DNA from: Stropharia rugosoannulata
Lineage: Eukaryota; Basidiomycota; Agaricomycetes; Agaricales; Strophariaceae
DNA length: 64,000 nt
NCBI GenBank assembly: GCA_028532985.1
Contig: JANCIK010000005.1
Coordinates: 750,501-814,500 of the forward strand
Direction: 5' to 3'
In this document: in pieces, positions 9,334 to 20,130 of the stretch
Position numbering within the stretch: the stretch's first letter is position 1
Layout of the letters: each line of letters begins with the position of its first letter
Made by a program: the position numbers and the translations under genes
The notes under the pieces: model-generated
What the model was told of the DNA's origin: nothing
Database searches by the model: none
Seen by the model: the letters and a program-made list of their open reading frames with translations, nothing else

Positions 9334-11677
9334 TTAGCGAGAACAAGGATAAATTTGCGCAAGGTCAGATTTAGCGAGTTCTAAGTCAGGATTCGTTTTG
9401 GTCGGCCTAACTCCTGGCTTCCGTACCAAACATATGTTTCCTGTAATTCGTACAACACTCAAGGGAACACCTTTCATGTCACCAGCTATCAGCGTGACTA
9501 GATCACCCTTCGATGTAGGTGGAACAAAACTAACAGATACCAAGGCGATGGACTTGACTTCTGTCTTATCCCTCACTTTGGCGAGGCCATTATGTAACCC
9601 CAAGAACTCGGACGTACGGGCTATGCACCAAGTCGTCAGATGTGGTTAGTTTGAGCCTTGACCGCTGTAAAGATGGGTCTTCAAGCCAGTGAACAGGGCG
9701 AGACGGTGGGGTACGGGATGAAGGATCCCATGCAGGGCTAAGACCTTGAAACGATTCAGTGTGATCCCAAGCTGGCGTACGCTCAGCCGCAGCACTTGAC
9801 GAGCCTGAAGGTTTAGTAAACATCGACGAGACATACGTTGCCTGTAACGATTGCCCCACTGCCAGCCTACGGGTCTGTCTCTCCGCATGTGTCCTGAGAG
9901 ATAGGTAAACAGAGGCTGAAGAAATGTATAAAGAAGAAACTTACAAGAGCGCCAAGTCGACCAATCTGATTTTAATCCTTTGCTGTAAGCGAGAGTCTAA
10001 CTCCAAAAAAGCGTATCCATCTGGGGTTGTCGACTTGATATATCCTGTGTAGCCCTTGTATTCGTTCATTCCTATCACCATAACGCTTGAATTATATACA
10101 TCGTTTGGGTTGCGTTCACCCAGCTTTGCCCACTTTGCAGCGAGGCTGCAGACCGACCACATCCGGACTATGAAAGGTAACGCTCGACGCCGAGACATTG
10201 ACCTGCGTCGAGCAGTTGTCAGCTACGCGTTTAAATCATAGTGAAGGGAATATATATACACCAACCTCTGTACTATACTCACCATCCACGACAATTAATT
10301 TATCCATCGAGACGCCAACCACCCAGCCCACTAATCCCTCGTTTTTGCCATCAAGAATTTTGACTTGATCGCCGACCGCAAACACTGCTCGCAGAGTATC
10401 CACATACATATCTTCAAGTATGTCTTGTGAGGGCACGTAAACAGACACCACGTTATGCATAACCCCCTTAACCTCCCCAATCATATGTATATATGGCCCC
10501 GAAACGACCTTCACCCTGTCTCCAGGTTTCATGCGCATCTGTGCTATTTGTTGCGCCGTCTTGTCTGCTTGAGCGTTTGAGACTAGTGAGGTCTTTCGAA
10601 ATAAAGCCAATTCGACTGAAGACGGAAGGGGCTCTAGCAAGGGGAGAATAGTGACGCTGTTCAAGGCAACCAAAAGGCACCCATCGGTGGAAAACATTCG
10701 TCCTTTCCAGGTGAATGTACCGTGTAGTTCTCCCATTGCAAATTTTCGCTTGTGTATACTACGACGGTCAAACAACGCTTGTGGAGGTCGAGACTGTCCA
10801 TCCTCTGCATCGGCAAGCCTCGGAATCAAAGCAAGGTATTGATTCCCATCGTTTCTGGCCTGTACGACGAAACCTGTATCGCCAGCGTAATGGCGCCATT
10901 TGCGTGTGTTCCCCTTCACTCTAGCCCAAGGCCAATGTTTCACCGCAAATGAGATATCCAAAAATCCCAGAATATCTTCTGGAGGAACAGGACACACTTT
11001 CTGCGGATTGAGTTCTGAAAATGATCGCGCGATTTTCAACACTTGGTCGACATTGCTAGCTGCTGCATATATCCGACCAGGTATCGTGGTAGACAACACA
11101 AGCACGGCGGACTGTTCTTGGGGAGAGGAATGCATTGCTGCGTGTCGAATTTTGAGAATCGTCGCTTTTTCCAATCCATTCTACAGTGTGAACCTCAGTC
11201 AGAAATGTCGAAGCATTCGTAATGGATTTTACCTTGCATCCAATTTCCCATAATACATCGCTGTCCCGAAGATCATGCCCATCACTACCGAGGTCGTTTT
11301 CACGACGCGCTGCTGCTGCTCATGGGCTCTTGCGCAAGCGCGGTTTAATAGCTCCTGCCATTGTGTATTGCCCTCTTCGTCGTGCTCTTCCCTTATTAGA
11401 TGGCTCGAAGGACCAGGGAGTTCATCGTCAGTGAGATCTTCTACAACATCGTCCTCTGCAGTAGGAGACTTCGTAGTAGCTAATTATTTGTAGCAGTAAT
11501 GGCAGAGTCGTACCTTGAATGAATTCTCCATTTTCTCCAGGACTGCTCTCTTCAGAATCCGTTTCGTTTTCATCAATTTGAATAGCCTCGGTATCGACAA
11601 ATAAATTCTACGTTAAAAGCTCAGTTGACTGGCACTCGCTTAATGCTTTTTTTCCTGCTCCTCAAACTAACCCTCAT
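9334..11677 (-). CDS. SPT5-like NGN/KOW protein (transcription-elongation-factor paralogue)
   Basis: Spt5 is the universal RNA polymerase II elongation factor. This protein resembles it in layout but belongs to a diverged agaricomycete expansion. An acidic N-terminus (QIDENETDSEESSPGENGE, DDVVEDLTDDELPG) precedes an NGN-like segment (GRIYAAASNVDQVLKIAR). Several KOW motifs follow: GDRVKVVSGPYIHMIGEV, GDQVKILDGKNEGLVGWV, VMVIGMNEYKGYTGYI and a last one, GDLVTLIAGDMKGVPLS. Before the last KOW are Spt5 C-terminal-type repeats TPAWDHTESF and SPAWDPSSRTP. The gene is multi-exon and the ATG near 11677 is tentative. Between HEQQQR and ENDLGSDGHDLRDSDVLW (about 11310) the frame changes and I find no good intron, so a frameshift is possible. 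The gene lies head to head with the deaminase-like gene. It is unlikely to be the housekeeping SPT5. Confidence 0.68.
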
Positions 11678-12055
11678 ATTTGCACTACCCTTCGATTAAC
11701 ACGACTCTATCTACGTGCGCGTGTGCTACACCTGCAGACGAATTCGGATGATGATGGAGAAAAGAGAAACTTAAGCACTCCCACTGCCCAGCTTAATATA
11801 GGACCTCGGAGTTTAGGGCGAGCGACGAGCGTCACGGTCCGATCTCCGAGCAGATAAGATAAGCAGGCCAGAGATTGTGACGACGACAGGTCGTCCGTCA
11901 CCACACGAAGTTTAGCCAGCCGTCACCGTGACTGGGGTAATCGTCCGAGTCCTCCATTGCCTCATCACATTTAGGGTCGCTTTTATGGAGGTCATCGGCA
12001 ACGTACTCAGATTCTTTCAAGGCGATCCTCACGACAAGACCTCAGAGCCGAACTC

Positions 12056-14743
12056 GTGGAGGCCTTCCGGCGCATTACGATGACCCTTGCACTTATACCT
12101 GAAGCTTCTCGTCCATCGTTCCCTCCTATCGACAACCTCGCGAATGAGGACAAGTTGTGGTCCAGCACTCTACGAGAGGAACTTAGGATATCCGACGCCT
12201 TTGCCCATCTGCTTGTGGCAGAGCACGAAGTTGTTGCTGTTGCCTCTAATTATTCTTCCTCCCTTTCTGCGTGTAAGGACACAAACCCGCACCTCTCCAT
12301 AGTGGCATGTATTTCCACTCAAAACGACATCGAAACGCAGGGTTTTCAGGTTGAAGAAGAAGAAAATACAGTTCCTAAAAATTACATCGCTAAATTTTTC
12401 TGGAAATTGCTTATCTCGAAGAACCCCGAGACAAAAGGCTCTACAGAGCAGGAAAGTAGGGCAACACCGCCAACTCCGGACTTGGAGAATGCAATCCCTG
12501 CCCGCATTCTCGAATATGTGGAATCCATGCTTACTGACCAATGGTATGTACCATCTCAGACCGCGCCGTCGACAGCCTTTTCTCACTTCGTAGATAGGCA
12601 GCAGCCTTCGCTGGAGGTGCATTCGTGGATCCTTTCGCAGATGCTGACAGCAATTGGGCTGAGAGACAGTGACCATCCAAAAGCCGCTGAGCTCTTATCC
12701 CAGTCATTTGATCGCACCCTCCAGCGATATATAATTCTCTACAGCCACAAGAAGACGCTGAATAGAGCGAAACACCCCAAGTCAGTCATAATCTTGCAAG
12801 CATTGAAGGAACTGCAAGAGATCCCTTTCAATAGCTCTCTTCTCAAGTCCTACAACGTGAAGCCCAAGTACGCGACCCGACAAATATTGAACGACTGGCA
12901 AATCTCGAAAGCTTTGACTATCTTGCTAGACGACGGTTTCTTGGCGCAAAAGATTCAAATCCCAAAACTTGAAGCGCAAGTCAGATTGTTCTCTGCAGCA
13001 TCAGAGCAATCTACTCTTAAACTTTACGCCTTCGACGTGTCGTGAATTCCACCGCCTGTTATGTTTTCTCCTTGCCGCTTTTTTTGACTCTCTCAATAGG
13101 CTAGCAAGCCACATCGATGGCGACTCGATCCTCTCTAAGGCGGATTTCCAACAAACTTTGGCAGATGCTGTCATCTGGACGAATATACTTACCCTTTTAG
13201 CGCGGAGTCGGGTTCTCGAAATGCACATCATAAACATCCAGCCGTTGTTGAGCGCTTATATTGATGAACTAGAAACACAGGAAAGCAACACCCCACCAGC
13301 ATGGCAAATAAGGTGTCAGCAGCTCAAGTAGACGGACAGGACGGACAGGATGAATGCGAACAAGCCGACTTACAGGACGACGAAATGGACGCAATCGCGC
13401 TTGCATTAGTGAAAGGCTATGTGAACTGGTTTCAACTAATTATCGCAGTTCTCGACGCGCTTCAAATCATCGTGCAATTTGTCAAGTCTCCTCGTTTTAT
13501 CTTATCTGGAATATCTGTTAAGCTCCTCTTCGCCTCATCCCCTAACCGCAACGCCATGAAGTGGTCAAAACTCTTCCAAGATGGCCGATTCTTCCCCAGG
13601 GAAAACACCCCAGCAGAAACAGCTGCAAACAAACCTGTCAGGACAAACAATCAGTTAGCACAGTTTTTCTTATACAGGGCTTCGAAGGCGCATCAGGATA
13701 AACTCTTCTGTGAGGTGGCCCTGTCGATACTAGCCAATTGGCCCACCAAAAAAGTGGCAAGAAACAACTTACTCAATACAAATTTGATGAAGAGTGTCGC
13801 GGAAAACAAGGCGATAGGAATTGCTCAAGGGCATCCCTCGTAAATCATGTCTCTGCATTGCTTAAGGGGAAAATGCGCCTTGGACAACCGCATCTGAAAG
13901 CGAAGCGAAAGAAATAGTCCAACAGCTTCTCCAAACTTGCTCGAAGCAGAGGTTGAACAATGAAAACTTCTACCTCCAGTTTCTCGACAACGCCCAGTTT
14001 AGGGGAACCGTTCACTCTGAAAGTTTTCTTGCTTCTTCCCTCCGGCATTTCACGGAGTATCGCACCAACGCCTATTCTAACACCAACCTCAACTTGGCCG
14101 AACTGCAGGTATGCTACCATTCACCCCCATCCTTTCCAAAGCTAAGCCTTTCTTGGTGCGTTGTAGGCAGAGTGCTATGGACGGGTTATTGGCGTGTCTA
14201 AACGCTGCTGTCCGGTTTGTTTTCTCTTTCGATATCCTCATTCGTTACGGTACCTCTGCTAAATCTGCCGACGTCGCCGCGGCTTTGTTTGCAAACAAAG
14301 AGCTGTTTCCACCTGACAGCTTAATTGCAGTAGAAGCCAACACTCAACACACTTCCGCTAATGCCACCGGCAACATTGCCGTTTTCTCCGTCACTCAGCT
14401 TCCTGCATATCTGGTTCGGGCTAGACACTCTACCATTTCTTCCTGCACTCTGCCCCCAGGTGTTCCTAATGAGGTTCTCTTGAAAATGATTGCTGTATTA
14501 GGTGGAGTGCTACGGCAGGTCATGGTCAATATTATGGAAGAAGCAGACAGGGATTATCTCAAATATCGCAGGGGTCCTATGATTCGGCGTCCCTTTCCAT
14601 CTACAGTGCCTCTGAAGGTGGAACTTACAATGCAATGCACGTCTTCGATAGTCGTCAAAGCATTCACACCCAGGAAACCCCTCAGAAGCCGGCGATGTCC
14701 CATTGGCTTGATTTTTTTTTTGCTTCATCTTCACTGGGAGTAG
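12056..14743 (+). CDS. Large protein with OTT_1508-like deaminase motifs
   Basis: A multi-exon gene. The first exon (to about 13040) encodes a helical region with no recognised domain; its reading frame is open upstream of 12056, so the true start may be further left. Later exons give ASHIDGDSILSKADFQQTL, then VKGYVNWFQLIIAVLDALQ. The C-terminal part has FRGTVHSESFLAS, an H-x-E zinc and proton-relay motif. After an intron (about 14109-14166) comes GRVIGVSKRCCPVC, the second zinc-ligand motif. Further on is HSTISSCTLPPGVPNEVL. That order (HxE, 'GVSKRCC..C', 'IS.C.LPPW.P') is what I know from the fungal OTT_1508-like members of the nucleotide/nucleic-acid deaminase superfamily. Substrate and role are unknown. 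Two joins (near 13310 and 14240) do not keep frame under any canonical intron I found, so the gene may be damaged or my exon model incomplete. Confidence 0.55.
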
Positions 14744-14791
14744 TCGTTTTCATGTATCTTGCTAGTTTTAGTCGTCTTCATGTTCTCCATC

Positions 14792-14823
14792 GAACAAAAG
14801 GTGGGGACTTCCACCTTTTGTTC
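14792..14823. terminator. Perfect 13-bp hairpin near gene 3' end
   Basis: GAACAAAAGGTGG and its exact complement are separated by GGACTT, about 50 bp downstream of the last open frame of the deaminase-like gene. It would form a stable stem-loop in the 3' UTR. The function is unknown, and pol II genes do not normally need such a terminator. Confidence 0.6.
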
Positions 14824-15289
14824 AATATAATATTTGTTTCCTTGTGTTACGTTAAGTGTTAGTGGATCAAGCAATCTGTGGGACAAACCATCGCCGGAAT
14901 GCCGGACACCGCCGACACACGGCATCCACCTAAGGTGCTATGCCATGGATGAGCCGTTCACGGCTGACATCAATTTTTGTGATCACGAATACACCATCAC
15001 GTGAAACCTCTGCGGCTCGCCCTGAACTTCGTGCTGTGTTAAAAGGTCGAAATTACATTGAACAAACTTCTTTTCCTCCGATTTCAGATATGCTGTAACC
15101 ATTGCGTCAATTTGTTGTGCGGCGGTGCCGCTGTGTAGGTACTCGTTGTACGTCCACCTTCCTCTACTGTATAGTTACTTATAATCAGTCGTTGTTGTAG
15201 ATTTTTCTAACTGCGCCGCAGGGTCATCCGTGCGGTGGTCTTGGAGGCAGCGGGAGTTCAGCTCATATGATTGATATTGTCTCCCTTGC

Positions 15290-15984
15290 GCTGACACTCA
15301 ATTTAGCAGGCGCACTTCGGATGGCTTTGAGCCACAACACGAAGGCAAAATCATAGAACAGGATCTACCAAAGGTTAGCAGTAAGCAGCTTATATCGCGA
15401 GTTGCAAGAGATATTGAATGAATGCATGCAGTTTCTCGCCATATGGGAGGAGTCGGTCTTTATATGTCCCTCCGCGACTACTTACCTCGCTTGCGGCACA
15501 TCCTGCAGGACTACAGTGAGTGAATTCTCATAATTCGCACCTCATCTGGACATATTCATGCGTACAATGACATGCAGAGGGCACGGCAACAAATCCTATT
15601 TTGGGGGTCGACAGCGTCCGCAGCATCTTCGTTGGTGCGTCTACTGAAGAGGGCGTGAAGAGTCTCGACCTCTTTACAATATCAGCCCCGACGAGGGGAA
15701 ATTCATGGAGTACCGCACTGGCCGTCTCATCCGCCGACGCCCCCTGGGGCCGTAAGAAAGGATCAGCGTTCTGTGAGTTTTTAAACTTCCTCACATATAA
15801 GCACTTGACAGAAAATGGTGCCGCAGGATGGGCAGGAACATATTTTTTCATGGACTACACCACGGAGATTGCGGGTATCTTTAGTACCCAGCTCACTGGC
15901 GAGACGAGTGGAAGCCGCGGCCCCGAGAATTTGAAGGCCTTCACAGCCTTTGAGGAGACTCTATATGCAAATCTAGTTCAGTGA
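15290..15984 (+). pseudogene. Beta-lactamase-family (esterase/PBP-like) C-terminal fragment
   Basis: Family: the serine beta-lactamase/esterase fold (PF00144), common as secreted or intracellular hydrolases in fungi. Visible pieces are DGFEPQHEGKIIEQDLPK, then HMGGVGLYMSLRDYLPRLRH, matching the family's 'GG.GLYST..DY..LL' region. After a 70-nt intron come KGTATNPILGVDSVRSIF, GWAGTYFFMDYTTEIAGIFS and a C-terminus ending LYANLVQ. The catalytic S-x-x-K motif and roughly the first two thirds are missing. The sequence upstream of 15290 is unrelated, so this is a 5'-truncated relic. It begins a patch with two other host-gene fragments. Confidence 0.6.
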
Positions 15985-16742
15985 CATGCGGATGTGTTTC
16001 CTCAAGTATGACTATTTAGGTATGTTGTACTCATTCACTCTGCAATTTTGTGGACATTTGCCAACCGCTGACGGGGTATGTGAACAAGGGTGAACGAGCA
16101 AGGCAGTATTCTGTGTCGACTAGACCACGGAGACAAAGCTGTCAGGGCCAGTAAACCGAAAAGTATCAAGATCAGATATGCATTTGGGGAAGTTGCCGTG
16201 AGAGACATTATTCATGAACCAATCCGTTAAGACAGACAGACATTAAGACAAGCGCGTTCGTTACAGTTCCCATGCGGCAATGGTCGTTCAATATGCAGTG
16301 GTCGAAATATCAATTCAGTTCTACAAGTTTCGTGATATAGCCCACATAACCAACAGCAGCACCGGCTCCTGAATCCAATCCACTCGCCACTTGTATGCCC
16401 TTCCGTGGATAAAGACTAATTTCATTCTTCGTTACTCCAGCGTTGACAGAGAGTTTGCGAGGACTCGGTGAACAGGAGATTCATACAGTCATTACACAAT
16501 GCCCAGCATTGCCATAGGCTATCATATGAATTCCATATTGCATTGTGTATATTGCCAAAAGCGATGACTGATGGACAGGAAGCGGAGGAAGCTGCTGATA
16601 ATGCATATGTACGTGCATGGCATGGAATGATTTACACGTTGTATATGTTTTGAGTGCAACCGACATCCCTGGGCCTAAATACATGATCCATGACGCTCGA
16701 CCCTCAACCCGATAAGAACCCGATAAGAAGATGCCACGGAAT
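15985..16742. other. Intergenic, no gene seen
   Basis: About 750 bp between the beta-lactamase-like and eL38 fragments. Short open frames only, with no recognisable motif. Confidence 0.5.
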
Positions 16743-17002
16743 TTACTTCTTGGGCATGTCGACCTCGATGATAGTCAAACCTGTAACAACACAATATGCG
16801 GAGTTAATTTTATGGATTTCTGCGACGAAAAGGACACGCACCAGGAGGCAGGCTCTGCTTGAGCTTCTCAGCCTTCTCCGGATCGTCCACCGAGAGTGTG
16901 TAGAGATACCGTGAGCAGCGGACCTTGAACTTGGTCTAGGTCTTGCCATTGGAAACCTTCGAGGGGATTTTCTTTATGCGCGCTTCTACAAAATGGTCGG
17001 GT
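16743..17002 (-). pseudogene. Ribosomal protein eL38 gene fragment with stop codon
   Basis: eL38 is a 70-80-residue protein of the large ribosomal subunit. On the minus strand the sequence reads ARIKKIPSKVSNGKT, stop, [31 protein letters not shown] and, after an intron ending TTACAG, GLTIIEVDMPKK with a normal stop at 16743-16745. The in-frame TAG at 16936-16938 stands where a Leu is expected. The usual N-terminus (MP.EI..IK.FL..ARRKDA) is absent. Because an intron is retained this came from genomic DNA and not from an mRNA copy. The functional gene must be elsewhere. Confidence 0.8.
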
Positions 17003-17149
17003 ACGTCAGAACACCAATTCCTCCAAAATATCATCCGGGAAACGCGTCTATTGGTTTACATTAGCAGATGAGCCTCGGTCTATAACGCTTCCCAAAGAAG
17101 ATGAGCCTGTGGTTATTGATCCGATATCTGTGGGTCCTCTCGAGCGGAA

Positions 17150-17513
17150 GCCCAGGCCAGTGTTCAACTTCGTCTACTCCTCCTTGCTGTTGATACTCTG
17201 CCCGCAGATGAACTGCTATCCGCTTTACGGTTGTTTGTTCTTCTCACCCGTAATCGTGAAATGGCCAACCAATTTGTTAAACGCGACGGACTAAATATGC
17301 TTTTCAGACGAATCAGGGCGTCGGGAGTTTCAGGTATATTGCTGCAATACTTTGCCATATTGTAGAAAACACATCGGTAGTCCAGGCCATTATGCAGCAA
17401 ACTATCGAATGTTACTTTAACCAACCACGAACGAGGCTTACTATCGATGTCAAAAAATACATCAGAAATTGTAGCTCCATCGCTTTTGCGCGATATACAG
17501 ACCTTTATTGACA
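17150..17513 (+). pseudogene. TOM1/HUWE1-type HECT ubiquitin ligase gene fragment
   Basis: TOM1/HUWE1 is a giant HECT E3 ligase of more than 3,000 residues. Here only an armadillo-like stretch from its N-terminal half is recognisable: VDTLPADELLSALRLFVLLT, MANQFVKRDGLNMLFRRIRA, HIVENTSVVQAIMQQTIECY and TRLTIDVKKYIRNCSSIAFA. The frame changes between RRIRASG and the HIVENTS block, and nothing related follows after about 17513. This is a fragment, transcribed in the opposite sense to the neighbouring eL38 fragment. Confidence 0.72.
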
Positions 17514-17844
17514 CCACAATATCTGGCCAAAATCATGCTGGAAAATAATTTTGTCGCTTTCTTTGACTGGCCGCTGAGGTGGATCTTAATTACCCTAACG
17601 CTCGTAACTTAGTTGTTGCCATTCTTCGGCCAGTACAACTCTTCTAAGTTTATTTTGAGTAAGTTTGTGTATGTGCCATTATTGTTTGATGCTGTGTGTC
17701 CTATTTAAATCGTACTAAATCTTTTAGACTGCAATGCGAGTCATCCTGAGTCACTTTGGTGACTCGTTCACTGGCGGCTAGGTATATGAAGGGCGAACGG
17801 TGCCGCTGTCTCCATTGAAATTCCGTGATCCCGCAAATATCCAA

Positions 17845-19443
17845 ATGTCCTCTGAAACCAACGATCCCGCTCCGAATCACCCTCTACCCACGCCGGACGC
17901 GGACTCGGATGAACACAGTACTAGTCCATCCGCACGTATTGCATTTTATAAACGTCGCCTGGCCGCGTGTGAAGAAAAGGTGAAAGAGCTCTCCCAAGGG
18001 AACACAAAAAAACCCGCCGATTTTGCATTAGTAAGTTATCACTACTTCACTAAGTTTGCCTATAGTACAAATATCACCATGGGACGCGGAATCAGACGAC
18101 TCGTAACTTTATATGACTCCCTTGACGATCTTCTTCAGGCTGCCGACGACCACTGCAACAACGAAGACGTAGACAATGACGTGGATTTAGATGAGGAGGG
18201 TCAACAAAGGGAGCAAGAGTACGTTAACTATCTGCTCCATTTGCTTACTACTATATCTGAAGAACTATTAGGTCTGAAAATCGATATGCTGCATTTAAAG
18301 TGCTCGTGCAAATAATTCCTTCCGTCCGAACTGCGATAGAAGATCCAGATATCGATGTTGATGCCTACTTAATGCAGGTTCGTCTGCATTCTTTTATTTC
18401 TTGTGCATACTATACCATGAAGCTTATTCCTGATAGTTGCAGAAGGGTGCAAATGACGCGCGCAGCGATGATCTTAGGAGAATCAAAGAAGAGGTTGCAT
18501 TATGGCTCAATGCAGAATATGCTCCTAATCCCCCGCTAAATACAAAATGCAGAGATGATCGCGGATTGCAAAATGATATAACAGGCCGTCTTCTTTGCTC
18601 AATTGAGTTTGATTGGGATGATGAATTGTGAGTTTTAGAATTGAATTTGGTTGTATTGTGTGTAATTGATTTATACTCTGCAGAACTTGTAATGGAATTC
18701 GCGAAGGTACTATCAACGTATCAGAGGAATATTTTCTTCGATGCTTCTATCCTTACGGAAAAGGAGATCCTGAGAATGTTGAGAAAGGATTTTTGCGAAG
18801 TGGCTTGCTTGTTAAGGTATGTTTATCATAGGGTATTTGCTAGCTTATATTCTGACGCTGTAGTAGACCTATTCTAGTATATTTATATCACCTTCATCGT
18901 CTGATTCATTCAATGACGAAGATGAAACTGGTTCAGCAAGAAAGAAAAAAATTGTGTCAACCTCACAAAGAAAGGCAACTAAATGCAATGTTGCAAACAT
19001 TCTTGGCATGGATGGTCGAGTTACGCCAAGATCTATTGCTTATGCTGCTGTCTTGGTGAGTAAATTTATATATTGGTCCATTTGATTGATCTAATTATTT
19101 CAATTCTATTTTTTTTCTGTAGCTGGCCTTTAATTTAACTAATGCTAGTTATTGGGTAGAAGTTTACAATTCCTTCAATTTTCGGGCCCTGTATGAGTTA
19201 GTGGTTGATTTTTTTGAGGCACCTTGTGGACCAGAAGCACAAAAACGATCACAAAATCTTCTTAAGTGGTGGAGCAAGTAAGTGTTGCCAATTGATTTTG
19301 CTCTATTTAAATGCCTAACTAACTATTTATTGCATAATAGACAAATATTTCCGTATCACAACAACACATCTGTAAACTTGCGGAAATCCCGAGACAAGCT
19401 AGCAAGACAAAGAAGACTTCGGGAAACCACACCACCTATATAA
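17845..19443 (+). CDS. DUF6698-type basidiomycete protein
   Basis: A family of unknown function that is expanded in Agaricomycetes. Seven exons (17845-18218, 18272-18377, 18443-18627, 18684-18816, 18867-19055, 19123-19277, 19341-19443) join to exactly 415 codons, 414 residues. Motifs in order are an Asp/Pro-rich N-terminus, a short charged helix (KRRLAACEEKVKELSQ), GRGIRRLVTLYDSLDDLL, an acidic stretch, KGANDARSDDLRRIKEEVAL, NDITGRLLCSIEFDWDDEL, GMDGRVTPRSIAYAAVL, ALYELVVDFFEAPCGPEA and NLLKWWSKQIF. The 'GR.I.RLV.LYD', 'TGRLLCP.DYDW' and 'TPR.IAY.AV' signatures fit the family. All introns are GT-AG and no lesion is seen. A 116-bp tandem repeat begins 178 bp past the stop. Confidence 0.78.
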
Positions 19444-19620
19444 ATAACCCATTACTAAATATGCTTATTCTAGTTTATATTTTAACTTTTGGGAGTACAT
19501 AGTATATAAATACTGCAAAATAATTATTTTTTTGTAATTGTTGTGGATCTAAATAAGAATCAACAGAAAGATATGACAATCTGGGGGCATATACTAACAA
19601 CATAAGGCTCATGTTTATGC

Positions 19621-20130
19621 ATGAGTGTCATAAATACCCATATTGGATGTGACCTGCCATATCCAGCACCTCAGATATAGTTTACGCTATTGAGGCACAC
19701 TTACATATACAGACAATATGAACCCCATGTTTGTACATGAGTGTCATAAATACCCATATTGGATGTGACCTGCCATATCCAGCACCTCAGATATAGTTTA
19801 CGCTATTGAGGCACACTTACATATACAGACAATATGAACCCCATGTTTGTACATGAGTGTCATAAATACCCATATTGGATGTGACCTGCCATATCCAGCA
19901 CCTCAGATATAGTTTACGCTATTGAGGCACACTTACATATACAGACAATATGAACCCCATGTTTGTACATGAGTGTCATAAATACCCATATTGGATGTGA
20001 CCTGCCATATCCAGCACCTCAGATATAGTTTACGCTATTGAGGCACACTTACATATACAGACAATATGAGTCCCATGTTTAGATGTAGTTTATGCTATTG
20101 AGGCACACTTACATATACAGACAATGTGAG
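19621..20130. repeat. 116-bp tandem repeat, about 4.5 copies
   Basis: Units begin at 19621, 19737, 19853 and 19969 (ATGAGTGTCATAAATACCC), exactly 116 bp apart and nearly identical. A shortened fifth copy follows. Each unit contains TATTGAGGCACACTTACATA. No open frame is conserved. Confidence 0.95.

Noticed and set aside
12170..12676. 168-codon minus-strand ORF inside the deaminase-like gene
   Set aside because: Antisense shadow of a well-supported plus-strand exon, with biased, Cys/Arg-rich composition.
19621..20130. CRISPR-like array
   Set aside because: The units are contiguous 116-bp tandem repeats with no unique spacers, in a eukaryotic genome.
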